DNA of 64,000 nucleotides from contig OZ035960.1 in the NCBI GenBank assembly GCA_964034945.1, positions 107,851,933 through 107,915,932 of the forward strand, given 5' to 3'. Position 1 is the stretch's first letter. Each line of letters starts with the position of its first letter. Positions 47,219 through 58,920 of the stretch are shown in pieces. The notes beneath the pieces are model-generated. The model saw nothing but the letters and a program-made list of their open reading frames with translations, ran no database searches and was not told the DNA's origin. Source of the DNA: Chrysopilus asiliformis. Taxonomy: Eukaryota > Arthropoda > Insecta > Diptera > Rhagionidae. A program made the position numbers and the translations under genes.

Positions 47219-47551
47219 GTATTTGATTTGTCACTCCATATTTGGAAAATAATTATTTTATCTTTATAAAAAAAAGTCTGCAATCTTTGCAGTTTAATCC
47301 CATTACCCTTCAAGATTTTTCATATGAAAAAAAAATATTGCTTGGATTAAAAATTGCATGGCCAAATGGTATCTCGTTGATAAAAAAAATTATCTTACTA
47401 CGATTATCATGCTGTGCCCGGTGGTTTTTATGAATCAACTTGTTTTTGCTTCTTCATTTTTAATCACTGGCTGTAAAATTCTGAATTAGACTGGTATTAA
47501 TTTGTCGTAAAAGTATAATTGGGGGACTAAAGATTTTTATCTATTATTGGA

Positions 47552-47599
47552 ACCACATTTGATTGCGAAATACCACTGCATTTTGCAATCAAATGTGGT
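47552..47599. repeat. 19-bp hairpin
   Basis: ACCACATTTGATTGCGAAA pairs with TTTTGCAATCAAATGTGGT (one mismatch) around 10 bases. Could be a minimal foldback element. Confidence 0.5.
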
Positions 47600-47689
47600 A
47601 AAAATAATAAAGCTGATATAACATAACTTTTTGACAAGTCAACTCTGGTCTGTAGAGTCCTCTCTGTTAATTACATGACATTACATCCT

Positions 47690-47815
47690 CAAAAATATAT
47701 CCAAAAAACACAAAAACACCCGATAAACCCCAAAAAATCTCACAAAAAAACCCAATAAACCCCAAAAAACCCAGGGGGTTAGGCTTTAAAAAACCGGGTT
47801 TTTCACAACCCTGGT
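47690..47815. repeat. hAT-like terminal fragment (CACAACCCTGG end)
   Basis: CCGGGTTTTTCACAACCCTGG ends a region of CCCAAAAAA runs. The same end occurs at 51893-51906. CAGGGTTGTGAAAA is a hAT-style terminus; the opposite end is not clear in either copy. Confidence 0.45.
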
Positions 47816-47906
47816 GTAGATGCTTTCACTCTACTTTACTTGTCGGAGGTTTAATTTTTGAATTTCTCCTGCCACAGGTTGACACATTTACATGTGGGAA
47901 GACCCT

Positions 47907-48121
47907 TTAACCCTTAGAGGCACAGAAAAATAGCAAATATTTTCACCCTTCCGGCACTCGAAAAAAAAATTTTTTTTTTGATTTTTTTAGTGGTACCATT
48001 TTAAAGTATCATACGGCAATGAAAGACGGTTTAATTGGTGGTACAATTTTGATACCACCGTGCAGTATTTGTTACAAAAAAGGTGGTACATCGCGTGTAC
48101 CACCAAGCCTTTAAGGGTTAA
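47907..48121. mobile_element. piggyBac-type MITE (TTAA flanked)
   Basis: TTAACCCTTAGAGGCAC and CCTTTAAGGGTTAA bound 207 bases. Inside, GGTGGTAC / GTACCACC words occur in both orientations three times. TTAA + CCCTT termini fit piggyBac. No ORF. Confidence 0.7.
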
Positions 48122-48720
48122 TGCCAAAGCACAGCTCAGGATAGTTGAAAATAGCTGAAAAATTTTGTTTAAACTTTCAATGGCTTTAGAATTTTTCTAA
48201 AAATACCTACAAAAACATCACGGCAAATAAAATTTCAACTAATAAATTTCACCTTTTCAATTGAAACTCTAGTTCACTCTGTGTCTCTTGAAATTTGATT
48301 TTGTTATCCCAACAACTCGTTCCAAAACAATCGATTTCATAATTTCACCCAATTGTGTTTGAAAAAAATGAAAACAACATGAAAAACGATAAACATGAGC
48401 ATCACTTGACTAATTTTGCAAGCCATTAGCTAACAATATTGGCCGAAATTAAAGCAGAAGAAAGAGATGCGGGATCGTATCGGGCAGAGATTACGTACAA
48501 ATTAAGTGAGTGCATTAACTGATCATTTGGAGGTTGCCACCACCAACGAAACTCAATGAACCTCCAATCAACCAAACAGCCAACCAGTTGTCATAGCCAA
48601 GTTAGTCACTCAGCTCTGAATGTTGCAAAAGTAAACCGTGAGAACCGAAGAAATATCACAAGCAAAAACACCCTCGCTCCCCGTAAATATACACAGCTCC
48701 CCCACCTCTACCTGATGATG

Positions 48721-49986
48721 GTCCCATCCAGTGATGCTATATCGAGGGGAATTCCCCTTTTTGCGGGGAATTTGACTATAAAAATTGTTAAAAGGGGAAA
48801 AGGGGAAAACGCTTCAAAACGAGGGGAAAATCTTCGCCTTTCAACTAAATCCGAAATACTTTTAAAAAATTACGGAAAAGTTGAAGTACAAATAATGAAA
48901 AACAATTCCAAGCTTAGGCAAGGGTAAAGAGTGAAAGAAGTACCCTTATTTATGCATTTGCCACTTTATAATGATCTTATTGCAATTGTAGAGTACACAC
49001 CAATCTTTTAAACGAAAGCACTTTAAAATGGCTTTGGAATGTACGTTAAACCAATTTTTCATTGTACTTTTTAACCGCTTTGAAAAAAGCACATTAAAAA
49101 GTACCACTTCTCATCTTATTCAAAGTCAAACTACTAAGACTTTGATGGAAAGTAGTTTCCATGAAAGTTCATTGACACATATTTTTTGTTCGTTTTTCGA
49201 ATTTCTTAAATATATTTTCAATATAAATATTTTAAATTGTAAATCAGCAGAAGTGCTTTGTTTAAATTATGTAAAAATCAATTAAATTGGTAATTTCTTG
49301 GTCATCTTTAAAATTTGGCTTAATGTACCTACTAATTTCGACCAATATTCACCAGAAGGATGCATGGACCAGTGGCAAAGTGCCCAAAATCGAGTTCCAG
49401 TCGCGACTTGATTTCGTTTTTTCCATTTTTTGATATTTTTATATTTTTTTAATTCAAAATATGGAAATAATTTTTAACGAATTTAAGGAGACAAGAATCA
49501 TTTTAACCTCAAAATCAAAGGAACTACCTTGATTTATACATTTGTGACTTACTTTGATTATTATCCAATTGTGAATCCCGTTCCTGTCCGAGCACAGTTC
49601 CTGTCCGATACGTCTCGTAAATAAAACAAGTAAGTAAAAACTTACATTAATTATACGCGATCTAAACCGAAAACCCATTAAAAAATGTACTATTACGATA
49701 ACGGTCGTGAAAGCTTAAAATCATATTCTTTTCATATCTTATTTGACGTTTGGTTGGAGACCCGTGACGTTGTTATCGGGAATAGGTTTTTTCTCTTAAA
49801 AGACTTTAACATGCGTCCAGATGACAATAATTTTTGGTGTTAATAAATTAATTCTTTATTTAAAATTCGTTGTTTTTATAGGGGAAAAACGAGGGGAATT
49901 TCGTCATTGAAAAAGGGGAAAAAGGGGAATTTCGTCATTTGGAAAGGGGAATGTCACTAAAGGTACATAGCATCACTGGTCCCATC
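48721..49986. mobile_element. hAT element, 1.25 kb, non-autonomous, perfect 8-bp duplication
   Basis: GTCCCATC occurs at 48721-48728 and 49979-49986. Between them the sequence starts CAGTGATGCTATATCG and ends ACATAGCATCACTG, so the terminal 11-12 bases are perfect inverted repeats. Subterminal AAAAGGGGAA / GGGGAATTTCG words repeat near both ends. Internal short frames show no BED finger or hAT dimerisation motif. The perfect target duplication indicates a young insertion. Confidence 0.85.
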
Positions 49987-49999
49987 CTCCTCATTGAAT

Positions 50000-51015
50000 C
50001 TCATTGGATTCTCGGATTCTCAAGGCATTTCCACGGCCGTCATTCACTGAACGATCCCCAATGTAGCTCTTCGTAGTAGTAACCCAAAGTGCATGATCTT
50101 CCCCTCAGAGTCTCCTCTCATTCTCCCCCCAAACAATATTGAATCAAACAAGAATCATATGGGAAACATTGATTCAAGTTTGCCTCCCGAACCTCCCAAG
50201 ATCCACTGCGCCCGCCCCTCTTGATCGATCGATCTGTCCGTTGATCATCATTTCTTCATTTCAGTTTTCTGTTCAAACGTAACATGGATCGTGTGATGAC
50301 TATGTTTGCTCGAGACCAATGGATATACATTAAAATATTATGAGGCGCATCAGCGAAATGAAAATAATCGAAAAATAAACAATAAACAATGTCGTTGGGT
50401 TCTTAGCGATCTTTAGATGGTCTTTAGTTAAGATGTTTAAAGGCGATGGTACATGGTGTCATGGTGAAGATCGGATTGATTTGATCGAAATTAGACTAGC
50501 AATTTTATTTAGATATTTTACACCAACTTGGATTTAATTTTCACTAATTACCGAAAAATATTCTTTGAATTTTTCTTTTGTTCACGGTAACACCTTTTCT
50601 TGTTTATTGTTTAGCCCCTCGTCTGCTATTTTGTAAACCTCTGAATCATCTTTTAAAAAAATGTCTTAAAAGAACATCCCGCTTAAAAGCACGATTTCTT
50701 GTGGCAATCTTTAGGTGCATTGGAATCAAAAACACCACTTAAAAGCACCAATTTTTTGACATTTTCAATATTCTTTTAAACGGATTCCACTGTATTTTAA
50801 TGGCAGTATGGCCATTGAAAAAAATCGAGGAAATTCTACTTATCTTCCCTTCCCGATCTCAGTTTTTGTGTACATTTTTTTTCTACGATGCATGCAATTG
50901 TTTTAAATACAGTTTTACAAACAGTTTTTTTTTGGAAATTCAAGTTTCTTTAAAATTCTAAACCCTTTATTTATTTGCCTCATACCAAACTGTGGCACAC
51001 ATAAGGGCTTCTTAT
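50000..51015. other. Non-coding stretch with a pogo-like half element
   Basis: GATC words cluster at 50220-50500. AAACGGATTCCACTGTA near 50793 looks like one pogo-type terminus, with CACTTAAAAGCACC motifs upstream; the opposite end is missing. Confidence 0.3.
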
Positions 51016-51017
51016 TT

Positions 51018-51189
51018 AAGGGCGTGTCCACATATTTTGGCATCCAATTCTAGCTTTCTCAAACCTTCTTCACCTCCACCCTCGTGATATTTTTTTCACG
51101 ATTTTTTGTGTGAAATTAATTGCCGTGGTTACATTACCGGAGATCCCCCTCCCTCCCTAAAAGTGGAACGGATTTTATGAAAAGCCCCT
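51018..51189. repeat. GGGCGTGTCC-type dispersed repeat
   Basis: AAGGGCGTGTCCACATATTT and, inverted, TTTTATGAAAAGCCCCT bound about 170 bases that include a pyrimidine-rich CCCCCTCCCTCCC. This resembles a widespread insect repeat with GGGCGTGTCC termini. A half copy is at 6205. The minisatellite begins exactly at its right end. Confidence 0.5.
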
Positions 51190-51654
51190 GAAAAGCTTAA
51201 CGCTAGTCCTTAAAAAGTTTAACGCCAGCCCCTAAAAGGCTTAACGGCAGCCTCTAAAAAGCTTAACGCCAGCCTCTAAAATAGTTCAATGCTAACCCCT
51301 AAAAAGCTTAATACCCACTCCTAAAATAGTTTAACGCCAGCTCCTAAAAAGCTTAACACCAGCTCCTAAAAAGCTTAACGCCAGCTCCTAAAAAGCTTAA
51401 CGCCAGCCGCTAAAATAATTCAACGCCAGCCCCTAAAAAGCTTAACGCCAACCCCTAAAATAGTTTAACGCCAGTCCCTAAAAAGCTTAACGCCAACCCC
51501 TAAAATAGTTTAACGCCAGAACCCTAAAAAGCTTAACGCTAGCCCCTAAAAAGCTTAACGCTAGCCCCTAAAAAGCTTAACGCTAGCCCCTAAAAAGCTT
51601 AACGCTAGCCCCTAAACAGTTAACGCCAGTCCCTAAAATAGTTTAACGCCAGCC
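51190..51654. repeat. Minisatellite of 22/23-bp units, about 21 copies
   Basis: Two unit types alternate: a 22-bp form AAAAAGCTTAACGCCAGCCC+CT (with a HindIII site) and a 23-bp form AAAATAGTTTAACGCCAGYC+CCT. The last third is a homogenised run of the 22-bp form with AACGCTAGC. There is no ORF across it. Confidence 0.9.
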
Positions 51655-53600
51655 TGAGTATATTCGGGGTTCTTTTTTCCTCTCTATGGCTTTACATTCT
51701 AAATGCTAGACTGAGCCTCTTCAATTGAAGTTTTATTATTCATTTTCTGCAATGCTACGCCCCACTGGGTTTTTTGTTTTGAAAAAAGCCCACTCAAAAA
51801 AACCTGCAGTAAAACACCATTAAGAACTCATTAAAACTTACTATAAAACCCAAAAATACCACCAGTGGGTTGGGTTTAAAAAAAACCTGGGGTTTTCACA
51901 ACCCTGGCGCATAAGGAATTTTTCAATATATTTTACAATATCGTTATAGGAAAAATTGTTTGTTCTGCCGGTACGACTGGAGACTTGATCTTTTCTGAAC
52001 ATCTGACTGCCTTGACTAATTAATTTTCTACAAAGGGTTATAGTCCTATTTCTTGACTTCTTTTTTTATGCTTGTTGAAGTTGTTCGGATGATGTGTGCT
52101 CCATCTGAACAACTTCATCAAGCATAAAATTCCGCTCTAATGCACATGGACTTTTGAAATTTCCCAGTATTTGAGTAAGATCTTCTCCACGCATCGTCTA
52201 CCATGTCCTTTAATATAAAATAAAAATCATAAAGTTACACGTTTGAAAGACTAGTCGACGATTACCAGAAACACGATCGTAATGAAATGCAATCGAAAGC
52301 AGGAAGACAGTAACGACTCTGTGATCGTTCGATCGTGTGTAATTTAATAGAATTCCTGCTCGTTTCGAATGTCTGTCTCGTCTTTCAGGTGATCGTTTTC
52401 TATTTCGGTATCTCAACGTTTTTCACCTGAAACAAACTCTCACAGTGAATAAAAATTCACTAAAAATATAAGCAAAAAAAAACGATTTGTTATAAAATTG
52501 ACTCAATGATGGTATCGTTAATTACTTTCTGTTCCACAATTGGATGATCACTTCTATTGCGATCAAACGATCGATAGATTATTGCCTGCTGGATTTTGCT
52601 CATTTTTCCACGTTTTATGCACAATTTACGATCATTTCTAGTACTAAGTAGTAGCTACGGTTTCACAGATTCAAATGAACTTCCATCCATTTTGATGACT
52701 TTCTTGATGGTTTTTTGTTCGTTTCTTGCTGATTTTAGGTACTCTATGGGCAACAGTGATCGCCGGTGATCGTGATGATCATCACCACCAGCACCGGAAT
52801 GAAATCACATAAGATCATGATGAGATAATAATGTTCGATTGCTTACCATCAATTATATTAAAATTTTATTTCTATTTTGTAGGCTTATTACGAGGTGATT
52901 TCGATAAATTCTCTCACAAATGGAATTTTAATTTAAAAGATTTTTTTCCTACCTATTGGGGCTGTATAGATACAAATTGATTTAAATTAAGCGCCTGTAG
53001 ATCACGTAAATTGACTTCCATGAGAACTGAAATTTGTAGAAATTTATTTTTAAATCTAAATAGCTGGAAACATAAAATAATAGTGTGTAATTTTTAATGT
53101 TTTCGTTCAGTTATGTCGATTTTGGTGGTATTTTACCGCAAGCGGTTCGAAATTACAAATGATTTGGATGAAAGAAATGATTTTAGTAACCGTGTTGCCA
53201 ACTAACCTAAGTTACAAGGTATTTTATTTACTATAAAACATTCCGACACTTATTTTACCGAACTCATCATTAGAGTCATTTTTTAGGTAATTTCCCAAAT
53301 TTGACATTGGCTTCCAAATTTGATGGAGTCCAAATCTGACATTGGTTTGATTGAGTTAGCTATATTATTTTCAACATACATGGTGGTTCATAAATTTGTT
53401 CCTTTATGTATCTGTTACCCTATATATTTTTTAAACCAGAACTGATCAAGTCAAATCAGCGCAGTTTTGTAAAACCATCGATAAAAAATTACCCAAAAAT
53501 AACTATAATATCGATTCTTTCAAAAAGTATATTTTGTAGGCCACTGTAATCAAAGCGTTTTGTGCGTTGGCTTATAACTCAAGAACCTTAATATCAGGTG
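51655..53600. other. Non-coding, GATC-dense
   Basis: A 28-bp hairpin lies at 52065-52129. 52240-52830 has about 12 GATC sites, many as GTGATCG. No exon signals. Confidence 0.3.
52065..52129. repeat. 28-bp hairpin
   Basis: TTTTATGCTTGTTGAAGTTG continues to CGGATG at 52092 and pairs with CATCTGAACAACTTCATCAA to 52129, with only two mismatches and a 9-base loop. A structured RNA precursor or a short foldback element are both possible. Confidence 0.55.
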
Positions 53601-53621
53601 GTGGATCTTAGGCTATTCCCT

Positions 53622-53856
53622 ACCTCCCTCTCTCTATACATCTCTCTCCCTCTCTTTCTCTCCATCTTTCTCCCTCTCAACTTCTCCATTTCTCTCCCTC
53701 TCAATTCATTTTCATTTCTCTTCCTCCATCTCCATTTCTATATATCTCCCTCTCTCTCCATTTCTTTGCATCTCCCTCGCTCTCTTTCTTCCCCTCTCTC
53801 CACATCACTGTCTCTTCCCCTCTCTCCACATCACTGTCTCTTCCCCTCTCTCCAAA

Positions 53857-53914
<58 letters not shown>

Positions 53915-54112
53915 CAAATCTCTCTCTCTCTTTCTCCAAATCTCTCTCACCAAATCTCTCTCTCAAATCTCTCTCTCCAAATCTCTCTCACCAAATCTCT
54001 CTCTCAAATCTCTCTCTCCAAATCTCTCTCTCTCTCTTCAAATCCAAATCTCTCTCTCTCTTCAAATCCACATCTCTTTCTCTCTCCACATCACCCTCTC
54101 TCTTTATCTCTC
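53622..54112. repeat. CT-rich microsatellite
   Basis: About 490 bases of (TC)n with CCAAATCTCTCTC subunits in tandem at 53910-54065. The long Ser/Leu frame is translated repeat. No LINE terminus is found at either edge. Confidence 0.9.
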
Positions 54113-54114
54113 TG

Positions 54115-56100
54115 AACATTTGATTCCTATTAGTAAAGGCATTTGACGGTCAGAAATTTGCAGTCATAACCAAGACCCTTAAAAGGGTACAAATTTACAC
54201 GACTTTTTACGTAAATTTCAAAAAAAACGCTTGCGCTTTTTTCAATATCTTTTCATGATTTTACTGACTTTAAGCAGTACAGACCACCAACTCATTAAAA
54301 AACTTTGCTGATATTTTAAAAGCTCCTCAGCATTCCGCAAACAACATTCATTTCCCATTTTAATTAATTAAAATTTTACTTGAAAATCCTAAAAGCAAAC
54401 TAAAATTGGACCCGAAATCTCACTGATAAACCATAGATACAAAAACTGACTCTAAAACGAGACGAAAAGACCTAACAAAATGAAATCGCAATCAAATCAT
54501 TGTGAAACAAAGCAAAAAACCAAGAGCAAAATTGATACACTTGGCATATTTCCAGCACGGTTGGCTCGATTCTTCCCTTTTTCTTAGTCACGAGTCACAA
54601 AACTCTGTATTTGAACTCGATAAAAACCTAACCAAAAAAAGCAAACAAAAATAAAATCAAAAGAAAGAATTAAGACTAAGATAAGACCATTACAATTTTC
54701 ACACTTGAGGAATTTTTAAATGCTGTTCATTTAGCGGGCTTCGGAAGCCCATCCGGTCTCAATATCAGACATTCTCTCACTCTGGCTGCCTTTTATATAC
54801 AAACATTTGTGCAGAATTCATTATGCCTTTTTTTATGTTTGTAAAATGCTTTTGCAACTCCTGTTGTACCGGTAGTTATCAACATGGAGCTCATTCATCT
54901 CTTTATCGAGGGTAATTATGGAAAAAATACCCTAAAACGGTGATCATTTGACGTTTGCCTGTGTGTGATGTGCAGATCTTCATCGAATCGTGCAGAAATT
55001 CATCGAACGCACAAAAAGACCACTGAATTTTAACACGAAGACTGTTTGATCGATCGATTATGTTGCGCACATCTTTATTTATGATTCTGAAACTGTATAT
55101 ACTTCCTGCCACTTCCACTGAATCGATCATAATGTGATGAACATTCAGGCTGGCAACTTCCAGGCGGGAGACCTCATCATCCCGGGACAAGCGCTCAACT
55201 TTTGAATCCTTTTTTATAGCCGATTTTTACGGCCGGTTTGATGGTTCGACGGAATTTTCTGAAAAATATCAATCAGGGAGGGGACGTCGAATCTGTGGTT
55301 GATTGAACCCTCTGTGATCTGGTTCCGAAATAAAAAGAAATAAATTTTAGGTACAGGCACACAAGTGTTCTCCTTCCGGTGCAACGTTTTCCGAGGATTG
55401 TGTCTGACTTTTTTTTGCGGGGTTTTTTTTTGTCAGTTTAAAAATAACCACAAGGGAAATCGGATGTGGAACTGTGTTGTTGTTTTTTTTTTGTCGAACC
55501 AGTACCGGAACTTTATGTTGTAAATATCCTTTTTTGCTGGTCTTGCTTTTTATCCTGGCGTTGCTCTCGCGCGTGTGTGTTTGTTGGATGAAGGGATCTT
55601 GTGATGGTGAGTGGATGAAAGGTGCAGCTGGTTTTTCACCCCTGGATTTTTAAACCTGATTTACACGAAACCACTTTTTGGAAAGGTTGCCTTGTTAAGT
55701 TTTAGGTATGATTTTAAGCTATGACATAAATTTTTGTCGGGATTAGCCATAATTTTTAAAATATCCAAGTTTTTCGAGTGTTGAGGATTTAGTTTTTTGC
55801 GATTTCTGTTTTTGAGTCTTTTTTTTCTAACAGGTGTTTGATTTTAAAAAAATAAATAATATATTTATTTAAAACAAACGTTTTAAAGTCTACTGGGATT
55901 TTCTAATACCAAAATTCTTATCTTTTGTATCAAACGCCAAAACGTATTAGTTTTGAGATAATCAACTTTTAAACTTTGAAGGGAAATTGCGGAAAAACTG
56001 TCCGAAAAATGGGTAACTTTTTTTTAATTTTCTCATAAAACTATTAATCCTGAAACTAATTGACGGCAACAGATTTTCGTGGCAGCAATATTTTGAGAGT
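54115..56100. other. Non-coding stretch
   Basis: A 95-codon minus-strand frame (54903-55190) is the most coding-like ORF here, but it has no motif, splice context or partner. GATC is frequent nearby. (GT) and T-rich runs occur at 55400-55600. Confidence 0.3.
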
Positions 56101-56104
56101 AACG

Positions 56105-56615
56105 GAATTTTTAAAAATTTTAATTTCAAAACTTTGTACTACTTATCTTAATATCTTAAATAACTTGAGAAAGCGTTGATCTAGCGACTTGAAATTTTTT
56201 GTAAATGAGTTTTACGAAAATCGTAGTTCTCTTTCAACTTTTGAAAAAGTAACGGTAACCATAATAGGTACCGTTTTTTCAAAATTTCTCGAAACTTATG
56301 CGCTTTTTGGCAAAAAATTTAAAGGTTGTACAATTTTCTACATATTTCGCTCTAACGGTTTTTTGTATCTCTAACGGTTCTCAAGATATTTGAAGAAAAA
56401 ACGGTTTTTTGAAAATCTCTCGAAAACTATGCGGTATTATGAAGAAATGCATATAACGTAATTTAAAGGAAATAAAATTTCCTGCATTTTTTCCTTTAAA
56501 GAGCTTTACGTATCTTGAATGGTTCTCGAGATATTTGAAAAAAATATTATTTTTTTACATGATTTTCCGAAACTAAATATTGCAGAGGAAAGTTTTGTGT
56601 TGATCACAACTGATA
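56105..56615 (+). mobile_element. Helentron-like family 2, module-only 3' copy
   Basis: GCGACTTGAAATTTTTTGTA, TTTCGAAACTTATGCGC and three modules with CTCGAAAACTATGCG / AACGGTTCTCGAGATATTTG. It ends GCAGAGGAAAGT (56582-56593), the reverse complement of the family's 5' ACTTTCCTCTGC at 40457. Confidence 0.7.
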
Positions 56616-56619
56616 TTTT

Positions 56620-57430
56620 TGTATTGTATTTCCTCTAATTGAAAACGCATTTTTTTGCAGAAGATTTTCCAATTTTTAAGTCGATCATGTAAACCCCACC
56701 TCAGTCGATTTTCTGTTGAGGTAAAAAGGACTTTTCCAACAGCACAACACCCTTGTTTAAAACACTCCAGTGGTTTCCTTTTTTTTAGACCAAGGCAGGG
56801 ATAGAAACTGTGCCTGTATTTGTTTATAAAAAGTCCATTTGTAACGCTATCCGTCCGTTGGGTTCTGTTTTACATCAAACTTTTGTATATTTTCGCTTCG
56901 ATCGGCGCTGCGTCGTCGTTGAATACCCATGAATAGTCCCGAAGGAACAGCTGCAAGGTACATACGCTGTCACAGGCAAATGCTTGTGTTTTTCAGTTTT
57001 TACGCCATTCATCCTGTTATGCTGTTAATGCTCTTGAGAGATTTAAAGGGGACCAAAAGCTGACACAAATAGCGTCGAGTCTTGAATGCTCGTAGTTTTA
57101 CACTTTGTTCCAACCGTTCAGGGTGGATTTTACCTCTGCCTCTTCGAATGTTTGTGAATTAAATTTCGTTTCGTAAATCCCGGGATCAAGGGATCAAATT
57201 TTCAAATCTGTGTAGGGAAATTTCTGTTGCGTTATCGCGTCGTGTCACGGTGATAAACTATCGGCCGTGACAGTTTGTTGTCGGCGCGCGGAATTCAAAG
57301 TGTCACGTATTTCGAATTGTACACGAAATTAAAGCTCATCCGCCGAAAAATCCTTAATGTTAGTCGTGGATCACGATCCTTTGGAACAATCAATCTGTAT
57401 TTTGAAACGTTTGAAGCGTTGGCGCGTGCC
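56620..57430. other. Upstream region of the 57.6 kb exon
   Basis: Mostly unique. GC-richer patches at 56880-56960 and 57230-57300. No separate gene seen. Confidence 0.3.
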
Positions 57431-57436
57431 ATTAGT

Positions 57437-57441
57437 TCAGT
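57437..57441 (+). promoter_or_regulatory. Putative initiator (TCAGT) of the 57.6 kb first exon
   Basis: TTCAGTGTTG begins a roughly 150-base unique leader before the ATG at 57592. Upstream, 57230-57300 is unusually GC-rich and contains an inverted pair GTCACGG (57244-57250) / CCGTGAC (57265-57271) that could be a dimeric factor site. There is no TATA box. The assignment rests on position and motif only. Confidence 0.3.
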
Positions 57442-57591
57442 GTTGTTGGATATTTGAAGTGTCGTTCCGTTTAAGTACTGCTCCCGGAAAAGGTGAAGAT
57501 CGTGTTGATAGCAGCCGAAACTCACTTTATTGAATATTAATGAGTGTTTGATTAAATTTACTTAGTATTTACCGAAAAAGTTTACTAATTA

Positions 57592-57709
57592 ATGGAAACA
57601 TTCGTCATGAAACGGATGAACAAATTAAGAAACAATTCACCGATCGACATCAAAAAGTTACCGTCCCAATCGCCGTCGTGCCGCCGTAAGAGGAGAATCG
57701 CTAAACGAG
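57592..57709 (+). CDS. Candidate alternative first coding exon (gene unidentified)
   Basis: ATG plus 39 open codons and one extra base (phase 1), ending at donor CGAG|GTAACC. The peptide starts METFVMKRMNKLRNN, has a Ser/Pro stretch (KLPSQSPSC) and ends in the basic run RRKRRIAKR. GC content and codon mix are higher than in the surrounding AT-rich DNA. A TCAGT initiator lies about 150 bases upstream, and the intervening sequence looks like unique 5' UTR. Phase and basic C-terminal character match the exon candidates at 45527 and 20435, which suggests alternative N-termini of one protein. Because the internal exon at 47122 lies upstream, this promoter must splice to an exon beyond the window. 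The basic run resembles a nuclear-localisation or membrane-association patch; function unknown. Confidence 0.55.
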
Positions 57710-58568
57710 GTAACCGTGACGAATCACCGTCTATAACGAACTTCCTTTCATATTAGGTTTTAATCGTCTTGGGGGGGATTTTTTCGCGTCTCCACGGTTG
57801 AGGAAGATCGCTATTTTTCTAACGTATCTTCGGTTCCAGTTGGCAAGATCAAAATTTCCAAGATCTCTGCATGGTGGATTGTTTTTTTTTGTTGTTGCAG
57901 AAGCAGAAGCGAAACTCTATAGTGTACTTAGTTCACGTTTAACGATCGCATTTGCAACTATGACAATGATAATAAAATGTCGGACGATGAGGGATCAAGT
58001 AGCGAGAAATTACGTGAAGCGAAACTCCGGTTTTTGATGATGGCTTCAAATACAATCTACATTTTTCTGCGATGTGCTATCATGGCATGGTTTAACGCAC
58101 TCCGTAGTGTTTTCCATTCGATTCATAATGGAATAAAAAGGGCAACATAACATGTGGAAAAAAATTGAAAAAAAAGTTTCTCTTTTGGGCTTTCTTATTA
58201 TTGTGCCGGAATGAAATTACAGAAAATTGAAAAAAAAATCGTAGTTTCCGTTCTAATTGGATGACTATGAAATGTGTTCCAAATGTTTGAGCATCGCATA
58301 TTTACGGGAATCAAGATATGGTGGTAACCTTCAGAATAATAAAACATATTCCGAAACCCTTTTCTTAAGACTCGTCTCGAATAGATATAAATTGAATTTC
58401 TTTTTTCATGGCCTGCCATTGAAATGTCCCATGGAACAACATTTGTCAGATTGTTTTTGATATCTTGGGCACAAATTCTTGAAGAAAATATGTCTACAAG
58501 TGTAATTTTCATGGCAGGCGATGAACAAAATTCCAATTATGTCTAGTCGAGACGAGGTTTTATCGTAC

Positions 58569-58917
58569 AAGCGAAATAGTTTTTTACAATTTTCTCGAAA
58601 ACGTCGAGTTATATTGAAAAATTTATAAAGGTAAAATGTGTTTAGAATATGATTTTACGTAACTCATCCATACATCAAAATCCAATCGGATCACTGCTTC
58701 GCCCCCTCTCCCATACAAATGAAATACTTTTTTCTTGTTTTTGTTTTTTCGAAAACTGTGCATCGTATATAAAAATTTAGAAGGACGAAATGTGTTTAAA
58801 ATACGATTCTACATAACTTATCTATACATCAAAATCCAGTTGGTTCACACTCCTCCCCCCCCCCCCCCCCCTCTCCTATACAAAAGTTTTTTTTTAAATA
58901 AACATCATGTTATCATA
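58569..58917 (+). mobile_element. Helentron-like family 1, two-module copy
   Basis: TTTTACAATTTTCTCGAAAAC, AATTTATAAAGGTAAAATG, ACATCAAAATCCAATCGGAT and a second module with a 17-base C run (58855-58871). The decayed end ATCATGTTATCATAGCA leads into family 3. Confidence 0.7.
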
Positions 58918-58920
58918 GCA

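Noticed and set aside
48556..48927. 123-codon plus-strand ORF
   Set aside because: It crosses the left border of the hAT element (48729), has no domain and uses the GGGGAA repeats for its length.
53598..54146. 182-codon Ser/Leu ORF
   Set aside because: Lies entirely over a CT microsatellite.
54903..55190. 95-codon minus-strand ORF with diverse residues
   Set aside because: No motif, no splice context, no partner; kept only as a remark.
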